Source: Gammaproteobacteria bacterium (lineage in GTDB: Bacteria; Pseudomonadota; Gammaproteobacteria; Pseudomonadales; Azotimanducaceae). Taken from it: DNA of 64,000 nucleotides. Of this stretch, positions 53,548-63,592 are shown piece after piece. A program made the translations under genes and the position numbers. The notes beneath the pieces were generated by a model that saw only the letters and a list, made by a program, of their open reading frames with translations, was not told where the DNA came from and made no database searches. The stretch is taken from positions 1-64,000 of the forward strand of contig JAPOYV010000097.1 of assembly GCA_026706385.1 (NCBI GenBank). Reading direction: 5' to 3'. Within the stretch, counting starts at the first letter, position 1, and each line of letters starts with the position of its first letter.

Positions 53548-55005
53548 ATGCGCAATAAGCCGCGCTTGTGTTGGTCGCGATGGTTGGCTTGGTCGTGTGG
53601 CTTCGTCACTGTCTGGCTCTCAACCGGCTGCGACACGGGCGTTGGCCCGCCGCCGAGCGTTCCGCTGGACACTGCAAACGCCGAGCTCGTCGAACTGATT
53701 GATGACCTCGTCGGATCTGTGAACGCACTTCCAGAGTCCGCGGACATGCGCGGTCGCTTGGGCATGGCCTACGAAGTGAATGACTTCCATGCCGAGGCAA
53801 CGGCGACCTATGCGCAAGCCGGGCAGCTTGACCCCCAGGACTTTCGCTGGCGTTACTTCCGCGCCGTGCTCGTCGCCGAGTCCGGTGACTTCGAACGTGC
53901 GTTGCCACTGATTGAAGAGGCCTTGGAGCTGGACCCCGAGTACGTGCCGGCCTGGCTCTATCGCGGTGTTTGGCTCAATGCACTCGGTCGCTATGCGGAA
54001 GCGCGCTCGGCGTTTGCGGAGGCGCGTGCCCTTGGAGCGACGGAGAACGCGGATGCCGGAACCGCAAGGGCCTTGGTCGGCGAAGGCCGTTACGAGGAAG
54101 CCTTGGCCGTGCTCTTGCCCCTCGTGGAAGAGACGAAGCATCCGCAAGCCTACAGGCTGTTGGGTCGGGCCTACCAAGCCCTCGGCCGGACGGACGATGC
54201 GCGGATCGCCACGGCGCGCGGCAGGAATCCCGCACCTATGACATGGCGCGATCCGCTGCAGCATCAAAAGTGGCGGTTCGAGGCGTCACTCGGGCGGCTG
54301 CTGATGCATGCGGAGCGGCTACTGGAGGCGGGCCGATTCGAAGAGGCCGTCGAGGTACTTGAGCCGATTCGCGAAAGGGGCGTGCAAGAGAACGCCTTGT
54401 ACATCAACTTGGCGTTGGCCTATGCGCGCAGCGGCCGGAGGGAAACGGCCATCGAGGTGGCGGAGGAAGGCATGGCCAGATCGCCCGACAGCTATCGCTA
54501 CGACAATGTCTTTGCGGGCATCTACCAGAACGACGGCGACGATGAACGCGCGATGCACCACCTCAGACGATCGGTCGAGCTGCAACCCGCGCAGGTATGG
54601 CCCTACGAGCGCATGGCCCGGTTACTCATGGACCAGGGCGCTTACGTCGAGGCCCTGGCCGCCGTAGACGATGCCTTGCGCTACGGTTCGGAGAACCATG
54701 AACAGCTCTACTACACCGCTGGCTTGCTCGAAGGAGTCCAGAAGCGATGGCCGGAGGCCGTCGCACGTTTCGAGCAGGCGACGGCGCTAGACGCCTCCTA
54801 CACGATGGCCTATGTCCACCTGGGTAGTTGCCTGGCCGAGATGGGACGCTTCGCGGAGGCGCGCCAGGCCTTGGCGTGGGCGGCACGGCTGGATACGCAC
54901 CCGGCCGAACTCGCGGACGCCGAGAACCACCTAGCCAAACTCGAAGCGGATGCGCGTGCGGTGGACGTGGCTTCGCCGCCGCCGGAACGGTCTAGCTCCG
55001 GCTGA
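53548..55005 (+). CDS. TPR-repeat lipoprotein
   Basis: A 485-residue lipoprotein with lipobox LSTGC near residue 28 and about ten tetratricopeptide repeats (for example DFRWRYFRAVLVAESGDFERALPLIEEALELDPEYVPAWLYRGVWLNALGRY, given here only as its outline motif W-G-A-P spacing). TPR arrays are protein-binding scaffolds. It starts 13 bp after the interrupted secreted-protein gene and so probably shared its operon with the TonB receptor. Its 3' end overlaps the opposing Sel1-like gene by 14 bp. Confidence 0.88.
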   Translation: MRNKPRLCWSRWLAWSCGFVTVWLSTGCDTGVGPPPSVPLDTANAELVELIDDLVGSVNALPESADMRGRLGMAYEVNDFHAEATATYAQAGQLDPQDFRWRYFRAVLVAESGDFERALPLIEEALELDPEYVPAWLYRGVWLNALGRYAEARSAFAEARALGATENADAGTARALVGEGRYEEALAVLLPLVEETKHPQAYRLLGRAYQALGRTDDARIATARGRNPAPMTWRDPLQHQKWRFEASLGRLLMHAERLLEAGRFEEAVEVLEPIRERGVQENALYINLALAYARSGRRETAIEVAEEGMARSPDSYRYDNVFAGIYQNDGDDERAMHHLRRSVELQPAQVWPYERMARLLMDQGAYVEALAAVDDALRYGSENHEQLYYTAGLLEGVQKRWPEAVARFEQATALDASYTMAYVHLGSCLAEMGRFAEARQALAWAARLDTHPAELADAENHLAKLEADARAVDVASPPPERSSSG

Positions 55006-55540
55006 TCCCCGGGTACAGGTTCTCGTCCAGGTAACGGCAGCGCATCATCTTGCCGTGCGTCCCGGCACGGTCCACCATCTCGCAGACAACGCGGGTATTC
55101 CGGCCGTCGAAGGTGTTTGTGTATTGTTCGACGATCCTATCCAGTTGCTCGTTGTGCTCTGCCGGAATGGCCTCGCGAACGGCCTTGTAGCGTTGGCGAA
55201 TCCGCGGATCGCTCTCGCCGGACGCGGCGACACCGAGCCAGCCGATGCCTTGGGCGATGTCCTGCTTCACACCCCCAAGTCCGGTTACGTAGATCTCGCC
55301 AAGCCTCATTTGGGCCTGTTTGAACCCCCGCTGCGCGGCGAACTCGAGGTACGGAATGGCTTCCTCGTATTTCTTGGCGCGGTACAGTTGCCGGCCTTGG
55401 GTCTGCGCCCGGTACGTGTTCTCGATTTCTTGCTGGGGGACAATGTCGTCCGCCCCGAGCACGGGGGCGGTGGTGAGCGTTGCGAAACCGGCGACCATGC
55501 CCGCTAGAATCGCCACGTGCGTGCCTTTGAGTGCGTTCAT
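54992..55540 (-). CDS. Secreted Sel1-like repeat protein, paralogue of the 44446 lipoprotein
   Basis: A 182-residue exported protein with signal peptide (HVAILAGMVAGFATLTTAPVLGA) and Sel1/TPR-like repeats: AIPYLEFAAQRGFKQAQMRLGEIY and GIGWLGVAASGESDPRIR, which match AFPYLLDTAQRGFKDSQARVG and GVGWLGVASTG in the lipoprotein upstream of the TonB receptor. A cysteine pair in the C-terminal region (VVCEMVD; MRCRYLD) is also shared in outline. AGGAGG lies just upstream of ATG 55540. Confidence 0.75.
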   Translation of the reverse strand: MNALKGTHVAILAGMVAGFATLTTAPVLGADDIVPQQEIENTYRAQTQGRQLYRAKKYEEAIPYLEFAAQRGFKQAQMRLGEIYVTGLGGVKQDIAQGIGWLGVAASGESDPRIRQRYKAVREAIPAEHNEQLDRIVEQYTNTFDGRNTRVVCEMVDRAGTHGKMMRCRYLDENLYPGISRS

Positions 55541-55572
55541 CCGATCCTCCTCCACTATCGTCGAGGCACTAC

Positions 55573-57264
55573 GTGGGGATAGTAACGCAAAAGAATCGAG
55601 CCCGACGCGCGTGCGCGGGGCTTCTTGGCGTAGGTTGGGCCGTGGCTGCGTGCGCGCCTGGGGAAGGCCGTGGCGACGCTTGGTTCGCCGACGAGGCGAG
55701 CGGTCGCGGCCTGGAGTACATGCACGTATCGGGTTTCGCGGGCAGGCCGCTGCTCCCCGAGATCACCGGCAGCGGTGGCGCGCTGGTCGACGTCGACGGT
55801 GACAGCGACCTCGACCTCTACCTGGTGCAAGCAGGAAGCCTATACGACGAGTCCGCCGCGCCACCTCCGGGCAACCGCTTGTTCATCAACCAGGGCGGAC
55901 GGTTCGAGTCTGCACCCGACGCCCATGGTGCCGACGACGCAGGCTACGGCATGGGTGTAGCCGCAGGGGACTATGACAACGACGGCGACGTCGACCTCTA
56001 CGTCACCAACGTGGGGCCCAACGTGCTCTACCGCAATGACGGTGCCGGGCGTTTCGAGGATGTGACCGCGACGGCCGGCGTGGCCGATCCCGGGTGGAGC
56101 ACGTCGGCGACCTTCACGGATTTCGACAACGACGGCGACCTCGACCTCTTCTTCACCAACTACATCCACTGGTCGCATGCCGTGGAGATGAACTGCTACT
56201 CCGGCAGCGTCCTCACCTATTGCCCGCCGGTGAACTACAACGCCCCGGCGAGAGACCGCTTGTACCGGAACGAGGGCGACGGGACGTTCACCGATGTCAG
56301 CGCGTCATCGCGCATCAGCAGCGTCTTCGGCAACGGTTTCGGGGTCGTGGCCGCCGATTTCAACGCCGACGGCCTGTCGGACATCTTCATCGCGAACGAC
56401 CAGATGGTCGACCAGCTTTGGCTCAATCGCGGCGACCTCGAGTTCGAGGAAGTGGCGAACCTTTGGGGTTCGGCCGTGGACGAGCATGGCCTCGCCAAGG
56501 CAGGCATGGGCGTCGCGGCGGCGGATGTTGACCAGGATGGTGACATGGATGTCATGGTCACCAACATCACCGGCCAGACGGACTCGTTCTTCCGCAATGA
56601 AGGCGGGTTCTTCACCGATGTCACAGGCGAACTGGGGCTCGCCCTGACAGGCCGTTATACGCGCTGGGGCGTCGTGATGGCGGACTTCGACAACGATGGC
56701 TTGCTCGACCTCTACGAGGCCAACGGCATGGTCGGCACCGAGGCGCTGACCAAAGGCCTCGACTTCGATGAACCCAACGTCCTGTATCGAGGCACGCCTG
56801 GCGGGCGCTTCGAGGAAGTCCAACCTCAGGGTGGAGTGGCGCCGTCCCTCCTGCACACCAGCCGGGGTGTGGCCGTTGGCGACGTCGATGGCGATGGCGG
56901 CCTCGACCTCTTGGTCGTCAATCGCGATGGCCCCGCCTACCTCCTGATGAACCAGGTTGCGAACCAAGGCAACTGGATTCGCTTCCGCGCCCGACTGGCC
57001 GATGCGCCGCGCGACGCACACGGCGCCACGGTGTCGGCACTGGTTGGCGACACGCGGGTGTACCGCGATGTGCAGCCGGACGGCAGCTACCTGACATCCA
57101 GCGAGCCCGTCGTTCATTTCGGGTTGGGACAGGAGACCGAAGTCCGGGATGTGCAAGTACGGTGGCCCGGAAGTCCGGGCGGCGAGACGGAGCGATTCGG
57201 GGCGTTCGAGGCCGGCCGGACGGTGGTCTTGCGCCAGGGCCAAGGAGCGCTAACGGGCGGCTGA
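55573..57264 (+). CDS. CRTAC1-family FG-GAP/VCBS repeat lipoprotein with ASPIC/UnbV C-terminus
   Basis: A 563-residue protein. The N-terminus ends in lipobox VAAC, so it is probably lipid anchored. The body is a beta-propeller of FG-GAP/VCBS repeats with many DxDxDG calcium-type loops (DVDGDSDLDLYLV, DYDNDGDVDLYVT, DFDNDGDLDLFFT). The C-terminus (VHFGLGQETEVRDVQVRWPGS) is an ASPIC/UnbV domain, as in cartilage acidic protein 1 relatives. Role unknown, likely extracellular binding. The start is GTG 55573, with GAGG upstream. A paralogue lies at 58168-59835. Confidence 0.88.
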   Translation: MGIVTQKNRARRACAGLLGVGWAVAACAPGEGRGDAWFADEASGRGLEYMHVSGFAGRPLLPEITGSGGALVDVDGDSDLDLYLVQAGSLYDESAAPPPGNRLFINQGGRFESAPDAHGADDAGYGMGVAAGDYDNDGDVDLYVTNVGPNVLYRNDGAGRFEDVTATAGVADPGWSTSATFTDFDNDGDLDLFFTNYIHWSHAVEMNCYSGSVLTYCPPVNYNAPARDRLYRNEGDGTFTDVSASSRISSVFGNGFGVVAADFNADGLSDIFIANDQMVDQLWLNRGDLEFEEVANLWGSAVDEHGLAKAGMGVAAADVDQDGDMDVMVTNITGQTDSFFRNEGGFFTDVTGELGLALTGRYTRWGVVMADFDNDGLLDLYEANGMVGTEALTKGLDFDEPNVLYRGTPGGRFEEVQPQGGVAPSLLHTSRGVAVGDVDGDGGLDLLVVNRDGPAYLLMNQVANQGNWIRFRARLADAPRDAHGATVSALVGDTRVYRDVQPDGSYLTSSEPVVHFGLGQETEVRDVQVRWPGSPGGETERFGAFEAGRTVVLRQGQGALTGG

Positions 57265-58091
57265 TCGGTCATCGAGGCTTGGCTGGCGGAGCGGAACCGT
57301 GCGTTCGCCATCGAGACCGGGCAGATCGAAGGGCTGTATACGCTCAAGCGGGGTGTGACCGAGCAACTGATCGCCGAAGGCTACGCTGGCGTGGTCGGCG
57401 CGCACACGCTTGAGAGCGTTGACGACGAGACCATCAAGGGCCGGTTGCAGGACCAGACCGCGGCGTGCGAGATGGTCTGGCAGAACGTGGCTGATGGGCG
57501 CGGGATCACCCCAAGCGGTCTCAAGAGTTGGCACGCGTTGTTGACCCGGCACCAGAAGATGGTGGCGGGGTTGGCCGTTGTCGGCGGAAAGCTCAGGCGA
57601 GTACGGGTGCCTTTCGAACGCAAGGGCACCTGGAAGATCGCTCCGAACGACCCCCGGCGGCCCGACGGAATCGTCCATCAATACTGTCCGCCCGAGCATG
57701 TTGAATCGGAGATGGACCGGCTCTTGCGGATCTACAACGACGATGTAGTGCCACAGCGGTATCCCGTTGAGGTCGAAGCGGCTTGGCTGCATCACCGCTT
57801 CGTCCGAACGCATCCCTTTCCAGGACGGCAACGGTCGGGTTTCCAGGCTGTTGATGGCGTACGTTTACCTACATCGCCGTCTTGGAGGAAGCGGACAAGG
57901 GCGACTTGCGACCCTTCGTCGACCGAATCGCGGTGTTAGCGCTAGATCAGATCCAGAGCGCCGGGCGGATTGCCGAACAGGCTCTGTCCGGGGTTCTCAA
58001 TCGCCCGACCGGCAACGGCGGTCGTCGTGTCGGTGACGACTACCTTCCGCCCTGCAATGGTGAACCGACCTTGAGTGAACTTGGCGGCTGA
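57265..58091 (+). pseudogene. Fic family protein pseudogene (frameshifted, 5'-truncated)
   Basis: The reading begins without a start, in the same frame directly after the CRTAC1 stop (AIETGQIEGLYTLKRGVTEQL), and continues through the Fic-type HQYCPPEHVESEMDRLL and AAWLHHRFVRTHPF. The catalytic HPFxDGNGR is broken: HPF at 57811-57819 is in one frame, and QDGNGRVSRLLMAYVY in the next, consistent with one extra T in the CCCTTT run. A second net +1 shift near 57875 moves to the third frame (EEADKGDLRPFVDRI), ending at 58091. Two shifts plus a missing N-terminus make a dead AMPylase gene. Confidence 0.85.
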
Positions 58092-58167
58092 TCGCCCAGG
58101 AGGCGTCGAGCCGCGCATCCGGCAAAGCCGGGCAGTGATCAAGGTCGGCGTGAAGGGACGAGGCCCG

Positions 58168-59835
58168 CTACTCCCTTGATCGCACTCGGGTGAGCGTGTG
58201 GTAGCGGTTGGCATCGACCGGGCCAAACCGTTGGTGCGTGCCGTCCGGCCAGCGGACATTGACATACCGCGGCCCGGCTGCGGATCCCAGGCCGAACAGG
58301 ACGCGCCGATCATTCGCCGATGCGTAGCTGCCGTCGGTGGCCATCCGTCGCCGTCGGCAAGGCGCGTCGTCCAACCAGACGAGGCTTCCGGACGTGGGCA
58401 GGGCGTGGCCGGCGTCGAGTATGATGCCGATCCAGGCCGCCCCGGCGGTGTTGTTTCGGAAGAGGCGTGGCGCGCCGCGGTTGTTGGTGACCACGATGTC
58501 GATGTCGCCGTCGTTGTCGAGGTCGCCGAACGCTGCGCCGCGGCTGACTTCCTCGACGTCCATGGCCGCGCCGCCCGGAACCTGGGCATAGCGCCCGCGC
58601 CCGTCGTTCAGCCAGACCTGGTTGACTTGCCGCAACGGCAGCCCGAGTGGTCCAGGTGACTGGCCGGGGATCGCAGTCACTGCGCCGTTCGCGCTGAAGA
58701 CGTCGAAGTCGCCGTCGTTGTCGGCGTCGAACCAACCGCCGCCGAAGCCCGTGTAGGGAACACTCGCGGACGCGATGCCGGTGGCATTGGACCGGTCCGT
58801 GAACCAGCCGTTGCCGTCGTTGACGTACAGCGTATTGGTCTGCACCGCGAGATGCGTCATGAACAGATCGACGTCGCAATCGGCGTCGAAGTCTTCCGCA
58901 TCGACCCCCATGCTGGCCTCCACGCTGCCGTCGCCATTGACTGCAACGCCGGCGAGGAGAGCCGTGTTCTTGAAACGTCCATGGCCGTCGTTGATCCACA
59001 GCAGGTTGTCGGTCATGTCGTTGGCGACGTAGATGTCGAGGTCGCCGTCGTCGTCGAAGTCCTCGGCGACCACGCCGAGCGCGGCCCCGGATTGATCGAT
59101 GCCAGCGGCATCGCCGACGTCCGTGAAGCCGTTGGCGCCCTGGTTGCGGAACAGGCGATCCCGGGCGGGCCGGTAGACCTCGGGAGAACAGTAGCTCGGC
59201 TCGCCTTCATCGCCACGGCATGGCTCGTGGTCGGCCAGGCTGAACTCGACGTAGTTGGCGACGTAGAGGTCGCTCAGGCCGTCGCCGTCGAAGTCCGCGA
59301 AGCTCGCACTCACGGACCAGCCGTTGCCGGCGAAGGCGGCGGACGGCGTGATGTCCTGGAAGCGGCCGTCGCCTAAGTTCTCGAGCAACTGGTTTGGCCC
59401 GAAGTTGGCGAGGAAGACATCGAGGTCGCCATCGTTGTCGATATCGCCGGTGGCGATCCCCATGCCGTAGCCCGAGGCACAGACGCCGGAGGACGCGGTC
59501 GCGTCGGCAAAGCCAAGTTCGCCGTCTTCGGTTACGTTCCGGAACAGCCGGTCGCATGGCAGCGGACTCGCCGAGGGGTCGTTGTGTCCTGGGAGGGGGC
59601 CGCCTTGTACGAGCCAGACATCCAGGCGGCCGTCGCCATCGAAGTCGAGCAGGCCGACGCCGGAGCCCATGATCTCCACCAGCCAGGTCTCGCCGACCAT
59701 GCCGTTGACGTGAACGAAGTCGAGGCCAGCGGCCGCCCCGACGTCCGTGAAGGGTTCGGCCGCGCCGGGGGTAGCGGTGAATGCCGACAATAGGATCACT
59801 GCTCGCTTTGCACACGAACGCTTTTTGGGACACAC
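58168..59835 (-). CDS. Secreted CRTAC1-family FG-GAP/VCBS repeat protein
   Basis: A 555-residue exported paralogue of the 55573 protein. A signal peptide (KRAVILLSAFTATPGAAEP) replaces the lipobox. FG-GAP repeats with calcium-type loops run through the body (DFDGDGRLDVWLV, DIDNDGDLDVFLA, DFDDDGDLDIYVA), and the C-terminus (VLFGLGSAAGPRYVNVRWPDGT) is ASPIC/UnbV. The start is GTG 59835. It is divergent from the TPR-TonB gene across 66 bp. Confidence 0.88.
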   Translation of the reverse strand: MCPKKRSCAKRAVILLSAFTATPGAAEPFTDVGAAAGLDFVHVNGMVGETWLVEIMGSGVGLLDFDGDGRLDVWLVQGGPLPGHNDPSASPLPCDRLFRNVTEDGELGFADATASSGVCASGYGMGIATGDIDNDGDLDVFLANFGPNQLLENLGDGRFQDITPSAAFAGNGWSVSASFADFDGDGLSDLYVANYVEFSLADHEPCRGDEGEPSYCSPEVYRPARDRLFRNQGANGFTDVGDAAGIDQSGAALGVVAEDFDDDGDLDIYVANDMTDNLLWINDGHGRFKNTALLAGVAVNGDGSVEASMGVDAEDFDADCDVDLFMTHLAVQTNTLYVNDGNGWFTDRSNATGIASASVPYTGFGGGWFDADNDGDFDVFSANGAVTAIPGQSPGPLGLPLRQVNQVWLNDGRGRYAQVPGGAAMDVEEVSRGAAFGDLDNDGDIDIVVTNNRGAPRLFRNNTAGAAWIGIILDAGHALPTSGSLVWLDDAPCRRRRMATDGSYASANDRRVLFGLGSAAGPRYVNVRWPDGTHQRFGPVDANRYHTLTRVRSRE

Positions 59836-59901
59836 GTTTGCGGATCAGACCATGTCAGTTGGCTTGGAGTTTACTGCGACACCTTGCGCTACAATCGTTC
59901 C

Positions 59902-61140
59902 ATGGTGCGCCCCACGACTCTTTGCTTGCTGGGTGTGTTGGCGCTGCAGGCCGCGGCAGAGATTCCCTTGTCCATTCCAACGGACGATCGATCCGCCGAG
60001 GACTCGCCCATCGTGGCTGCCATGCGCGACCAGATCGCCGGTCGGGAATACGCGTCCGTCGCAAGCCAAGCGGAAAGTCTGGTCGCGGACATCGAGGCGC
60101 GCACGGATCGCTACGATCGGACGTTGGTGGAACCGCTGACGCTCCTAGGCGATGCGCGGCTCGGCATGGAGCAGCATCAGGCCGCGCTTGATGCGTACGA
60201 CCGGGCCAAGCACGTCATGCGGATCGCGGAAGGCCCGCAGAGCCTCGAGCAGTTGCGGTTGCTTTACCGCGAAGCGGTGGCATTGGATGCGCTAGGTGAC
60301 CGGGCGGGTGCCAATGAACGTCACGAGTTTGCCTACAGCCTGAGGCGCCGCGAGCACGGTGAGGACCACCTCGAACTGCTGCCGGCGATCAACGATCTCA
60401 TCGCCTGGTACCGGCACCACTACAAGTTCCGCCCGGCGCAGATCCTCTACGAGTCCGCGCTGGACATCTTGAGGGAGAATTACGAGCCGGACGATCCGCG
60501 GATAATCGGCGCTTTGCGCGGCTATGTCGACACGTTCCGGCAGCGCCGGTTCGGCACGCGCGAGGTCGGCCGAGGTGGCTTCCGGGCTTGGCCACCCGGC
60601 GAGAACAAGGATCCGCCGTGGTACAAGTCGCGGTCGTACAGCCGCGGCAAGAAGGCCTTGATCGAGATCCTCGACCTGATCGAGGGCAAGACGAGCTCCA
60701 CGGACGCGGATGTGGCGGCTGCCTGCCTGGAACTCGCGGACTGGCACTTGCTCTACGACGAGTCCGGTCTGGCCATGCGTTACTACCGGCGTGCCTGGTC
60801 CTTGCTGCAGTCCGACCAGGCGGCGCTTCAGGCGGAGTTCGGGAGTCCCACGCCGCTGTACGTTCCCAGGCCAGACAGGCGGACCAAGGCCGTGGATTCG
60901 GACGTGCCGCCGGATGGCGTCGTCGTGCTGGCGTTGACCATCACCCACCGCGGCCATGTTGTCGGGCGCAAGACGTTGCGCGCCGAGCCGCACAACATCA
61001 TGGAGTTCAAGGTCCGCAAGGCGGCGAAGCGGGCGGTGTACCGCCCGGCGTTCACCAATGCCGATCCGGTGCGCTGGAAGGGGTTTGAGCTCGAATACCG
61101 CTACGAGTACCTCGACGATGGGCGAGTCGCCTGGCGTTAA
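59902..61140 (+). CDS. TPR protein with TonB-like C-terminal domain
   Basis: A 412-residue exported protein with signal peptide (VRPTTLCLLGVLALQAAAE), TPR-like helical repeats to about residue 290, and a C-terminal 80 residues (DGVVVLALTITHRGHVVGRKTL, then VRKAAKRAVYRPAF and FELEYRYEYLD) resembling the TonB C-terminal fold. No N-terminal membrane anchor like that of true TonB is visible, so it may be a periplasmic adaptor for the island's TonB receptor. ATG 59902 is used. A TACAAT box at 59890-59895 lies too close to the start for a normal leader and is not counted as a promoter. Confidence 0.75.
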   Translation: MVRPTTLCLLGVLALQAAAEIPLSIPTDDRSAEDSPIVAAMRDQIAGREYASVASQAESLVADIEARTDRYDRTLVEPLTLLGDARLGMEQHQAALDAYDRAKHVMRIAEGPQSLEQLRLLYREAVALDALGDRAGANERHEFAYSLRRREHGEDHLELLPAINDLIAWYRHHYKFRPAQILYESALDILRENYEPDDPRIIGALRGYVDTFRQRRFGTREVGRGGFRAWPPGENKDPPWYKSRSYSRGKKALIEILDLIEGKTSSTDADVAAACLELADWHLLYDESGLAMRYYRRAWSLLQSDQAALQAEFGSPTPLYVPRPDRRTKAVDSDVPPDGVVVLALTITHRGHVVGRKTLRAEPHNIMEFKVRKAAKRAVYRPAFTNADPVRWKGFELEYRYEYLDDGRVAWR

Positions 61141-61249
61141 CCGCCGGCGGACGCTCGGGCGCGTTCAATTCACAGGCGTAAGCTGGTAAGTTGCGCCGCT
61201 TGCCGATTCTTCGGCATGCCCATCAAACGCCAATCCACAAGGGGGGACC

Positions 61250-62155
61250 ATGGCTGACTTTGAAAACCTGGTTGTCGACCGCGTCGGCACCGATGACCGC
61301 GTCGGGCGCATCACGCTCGACCGCCCGGAGAAGATGAACGCACTGTCGCAGGAGTTGCTCTTCGAACTCAACGACGCGCTGCACGACCTCGAAGCGGACG
61401 ACAGTTGCCGCGCCATCATCCTGCGGGGCGCAGGACGCACGTTCAGCGCCGGCTACGACCTGACGCCGACCCAGGGCAGGGGAGCGGACGCCGTGGTGCG
61501 GCGGTTCCGGGGCGCCGACGACAAGGGCAGGCGGCTCTTGATGGGCATCCGTAGCGGTATGCAGGCGATCACGAACATCCACATGTATTTCTGGAACATG
61601 GCCAAGGTCACGATCGCCCAGGTGCACGGCTACGCGATTGCGGGCGGCTGCGAACTCGCGATGATGGCGGACCTTGTGGTCGCTGCCGACGACGCGCAAC
61701 TGGGCCACCCGGGCTTGCGCGGCCTCGGCACGTCGCGGACCGGCGTCATCTGGCCGCTAGTGATCGGGATGCGCAAGGCCAAGGAGCTCTACTACACCGG
61801 CGAGAACGTCACCGGTGCCGAGGCGGAGGAGATCGGCATGATCAACTACGCCTGGCCGAAGGACGAACTGGAAGATCGCACGATTGCGTTCGCGGATCGC
61901 ATCGCGGTGATGACCGCGGACCACCTGTCCATCCTCAAGCTCAACATGAACCGGTTCTACGAGAACATGGGTATCTATTCGTCTGTGCACTCGAGCACGG
62001 ACCTCGACGCGGCGGGACAGTTCACGGGCTTTTCGTACGAGTGGCAGGACAAGAACCGGGAACTCGGGATGCGCGACGCCGTTCGCTGGCGCGACGGGCT
62101 GTTCCGGGACAACGACTGGTACAAGCACCCGTCGAAGAAACCCGACAGCGATTGA
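61250..62155 (+). CDS. Enoyl-CoA hydratase/isomerase (crotonase) family protein
   Basis: A 301-residue crotonase-fold protein. The oxyanion-hole segments are visible in RTFSAGYDL and [16 protein letters not shown]. The position where hydratases carry a catalytic Glu reads [13 protein letters not shown], without the usual PE, so it may be an isomerase, hydrolase or other family member rather than a classical hydratase. An additional segment near residues 75-110 lengthens the protein. The start is ATG 61250 after a GGGGG-rich box. Confidence 0.85.
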   Translation: MADFENLVVDRVGTDDRVGRITLDRPEKMNALSQELLFELNDALHDLEADDSCRAIILRGAGRTFSAGYDLTPTQGRGADAVVRRFRGADDKGRRLLMGIRSGMQAITNIHMYFWNMAKVTIAQVHGYAIAGGCELAMMADLVVAADDAQLGHPGLRGLGTSRTGVIWPLVIGMRKAKELYYTGENVTGAEAEEIGMINYAWPKDELEDRTIAFADRIAVMTADHLSILKLNMNRFYENMGIYSSVHSSTDLDAAGQFTGFSYEWQDKNRELGMRDAVRWRDGLFRDNDWYKHPSKKPDSD

Positions 62156-62174
62156 GCTGGGCCGGGGAGCGAGA

Positions 62175-62675
<501 letters not shown>

Positions 62676-62736
62676 GCGTTCTGCGCTGAGAGGTTTTCTA
62701 GCGAGGGGGTTCCCCCTCGCGTTCCCCGCTGACGGC

Positions 62737-63588
62737 TCAGGCGACTTCCCGGATCACCTCGGCCTGGTCCTTGGGGACGTAGAAGTACGACCCCGGCCGG
62801 AAGTCGTAGCCGAGGTCGCCGAGCAGGCGGCGTTGCCGGGGGGTTGCCCGCTGGGCGACGTCGGGTATTTCCCCGAAGTCGTAGCAGCGCACCCAGAGCT
62901 GGCAGTAGTTGTACAGCAGGACCTTGCGCGGATTGCCGGACTCGTTGCGCGATGGCCCGTGCCAGAGCGCATGCGGGAAAAGGTAGACGTCGCCGGCCTT
63001 GCCGAGGAGTTGCGCCGATCCCGCGGAGTAGGGCGTCATCGTTCGGTCGCCCTCGTAGGGGATCTGGCGCATGTGGCTGCCGGGAAACACGGTCAGGTTG
63101 CCGCTGTTCTCCTCGGTGACGTCGGTCAAAAGGTACATCGCCTTCAAGGCGATAGGAGGTGACGATTCGCCGACGCGGGTCAGGCGGAGGGATTCGCCGC
63201 CGTCGGTGTGGGTGTAGCCCGGGAACTTCGGATCCGCGGGTCTGACGATCGCCTGGGTCATGCTGAGCAGGATGTTGTGGCCCATGATGTCGACGATGTA
63301 GTCGAACACGGGGGAGGCGTCGATCAGGTCGATGAAGGCCTGGTGGTACGTCAAGAGGTCGCGCCGGTCCATGAAGCCGCCGGGATCGAGGTTGTCGGCA
63401 TGGTCCTTCCACGCATAGTGGCCGATGGGCAACTCCGGGTCGCGATGCGGCTCCCAGCCGGGGATCTGGCGGATGCGGTCCATCTCGTCGGAGAAGAATC
63501 GGACCTGCTCGGCGTCGAAGACGCCCTCAATATGCAGGTAGCCGTCGGTCTGCCATTGGCTCCGTTGTGCGGCGGTCAGGGTTTCCAT
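62737..63588 (-). CDS. Phytanoyl-CoA dioxygenase (PhyH) family oxygenase
   Basis: A 283-residue Fe(II)/2-oxoglutarate oxygenase. The iron triad is His127-x-Asp129 (YTHTDGG) and His210 (LWHGPSRN). VFPGSHMRQIPYEG is a typical PhyH loop. Substrate unknown; it is only distantly similar to the other PhyH protein at 7092. It lies 4 bp after the amidohydrolase gene, so the two are probably co-transcribed and act on one pathway. Confidence 0.9.
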   Translation of the reverse strand: METLTAAQRSQWQTDGYLHIEGVFDAEQVRFFSDEMDRIRQIPGWEPHRDPELPIGHYAWKDHADNLDPGGFMDRRDLLTYHQAFIDLIDASPVFDYIVDIMGHNILLSMTQAIVRPADPKFPGYTHTDGGESLRLTRVGESSPPIALKAMYLLTDVTEENSGNLTVFPGSHMRQIPYEGDRTMTPYSAGSAQLLGKAGDVYLFPHALWHGPSRNESGNPRKVLLYNYCQLWVRCYDFGEIPDVAQRATPRQRRLLGDLGYDFRPGSYFYVPKDQAEVIREVA

Positions 63589-63592
63589 GGCG

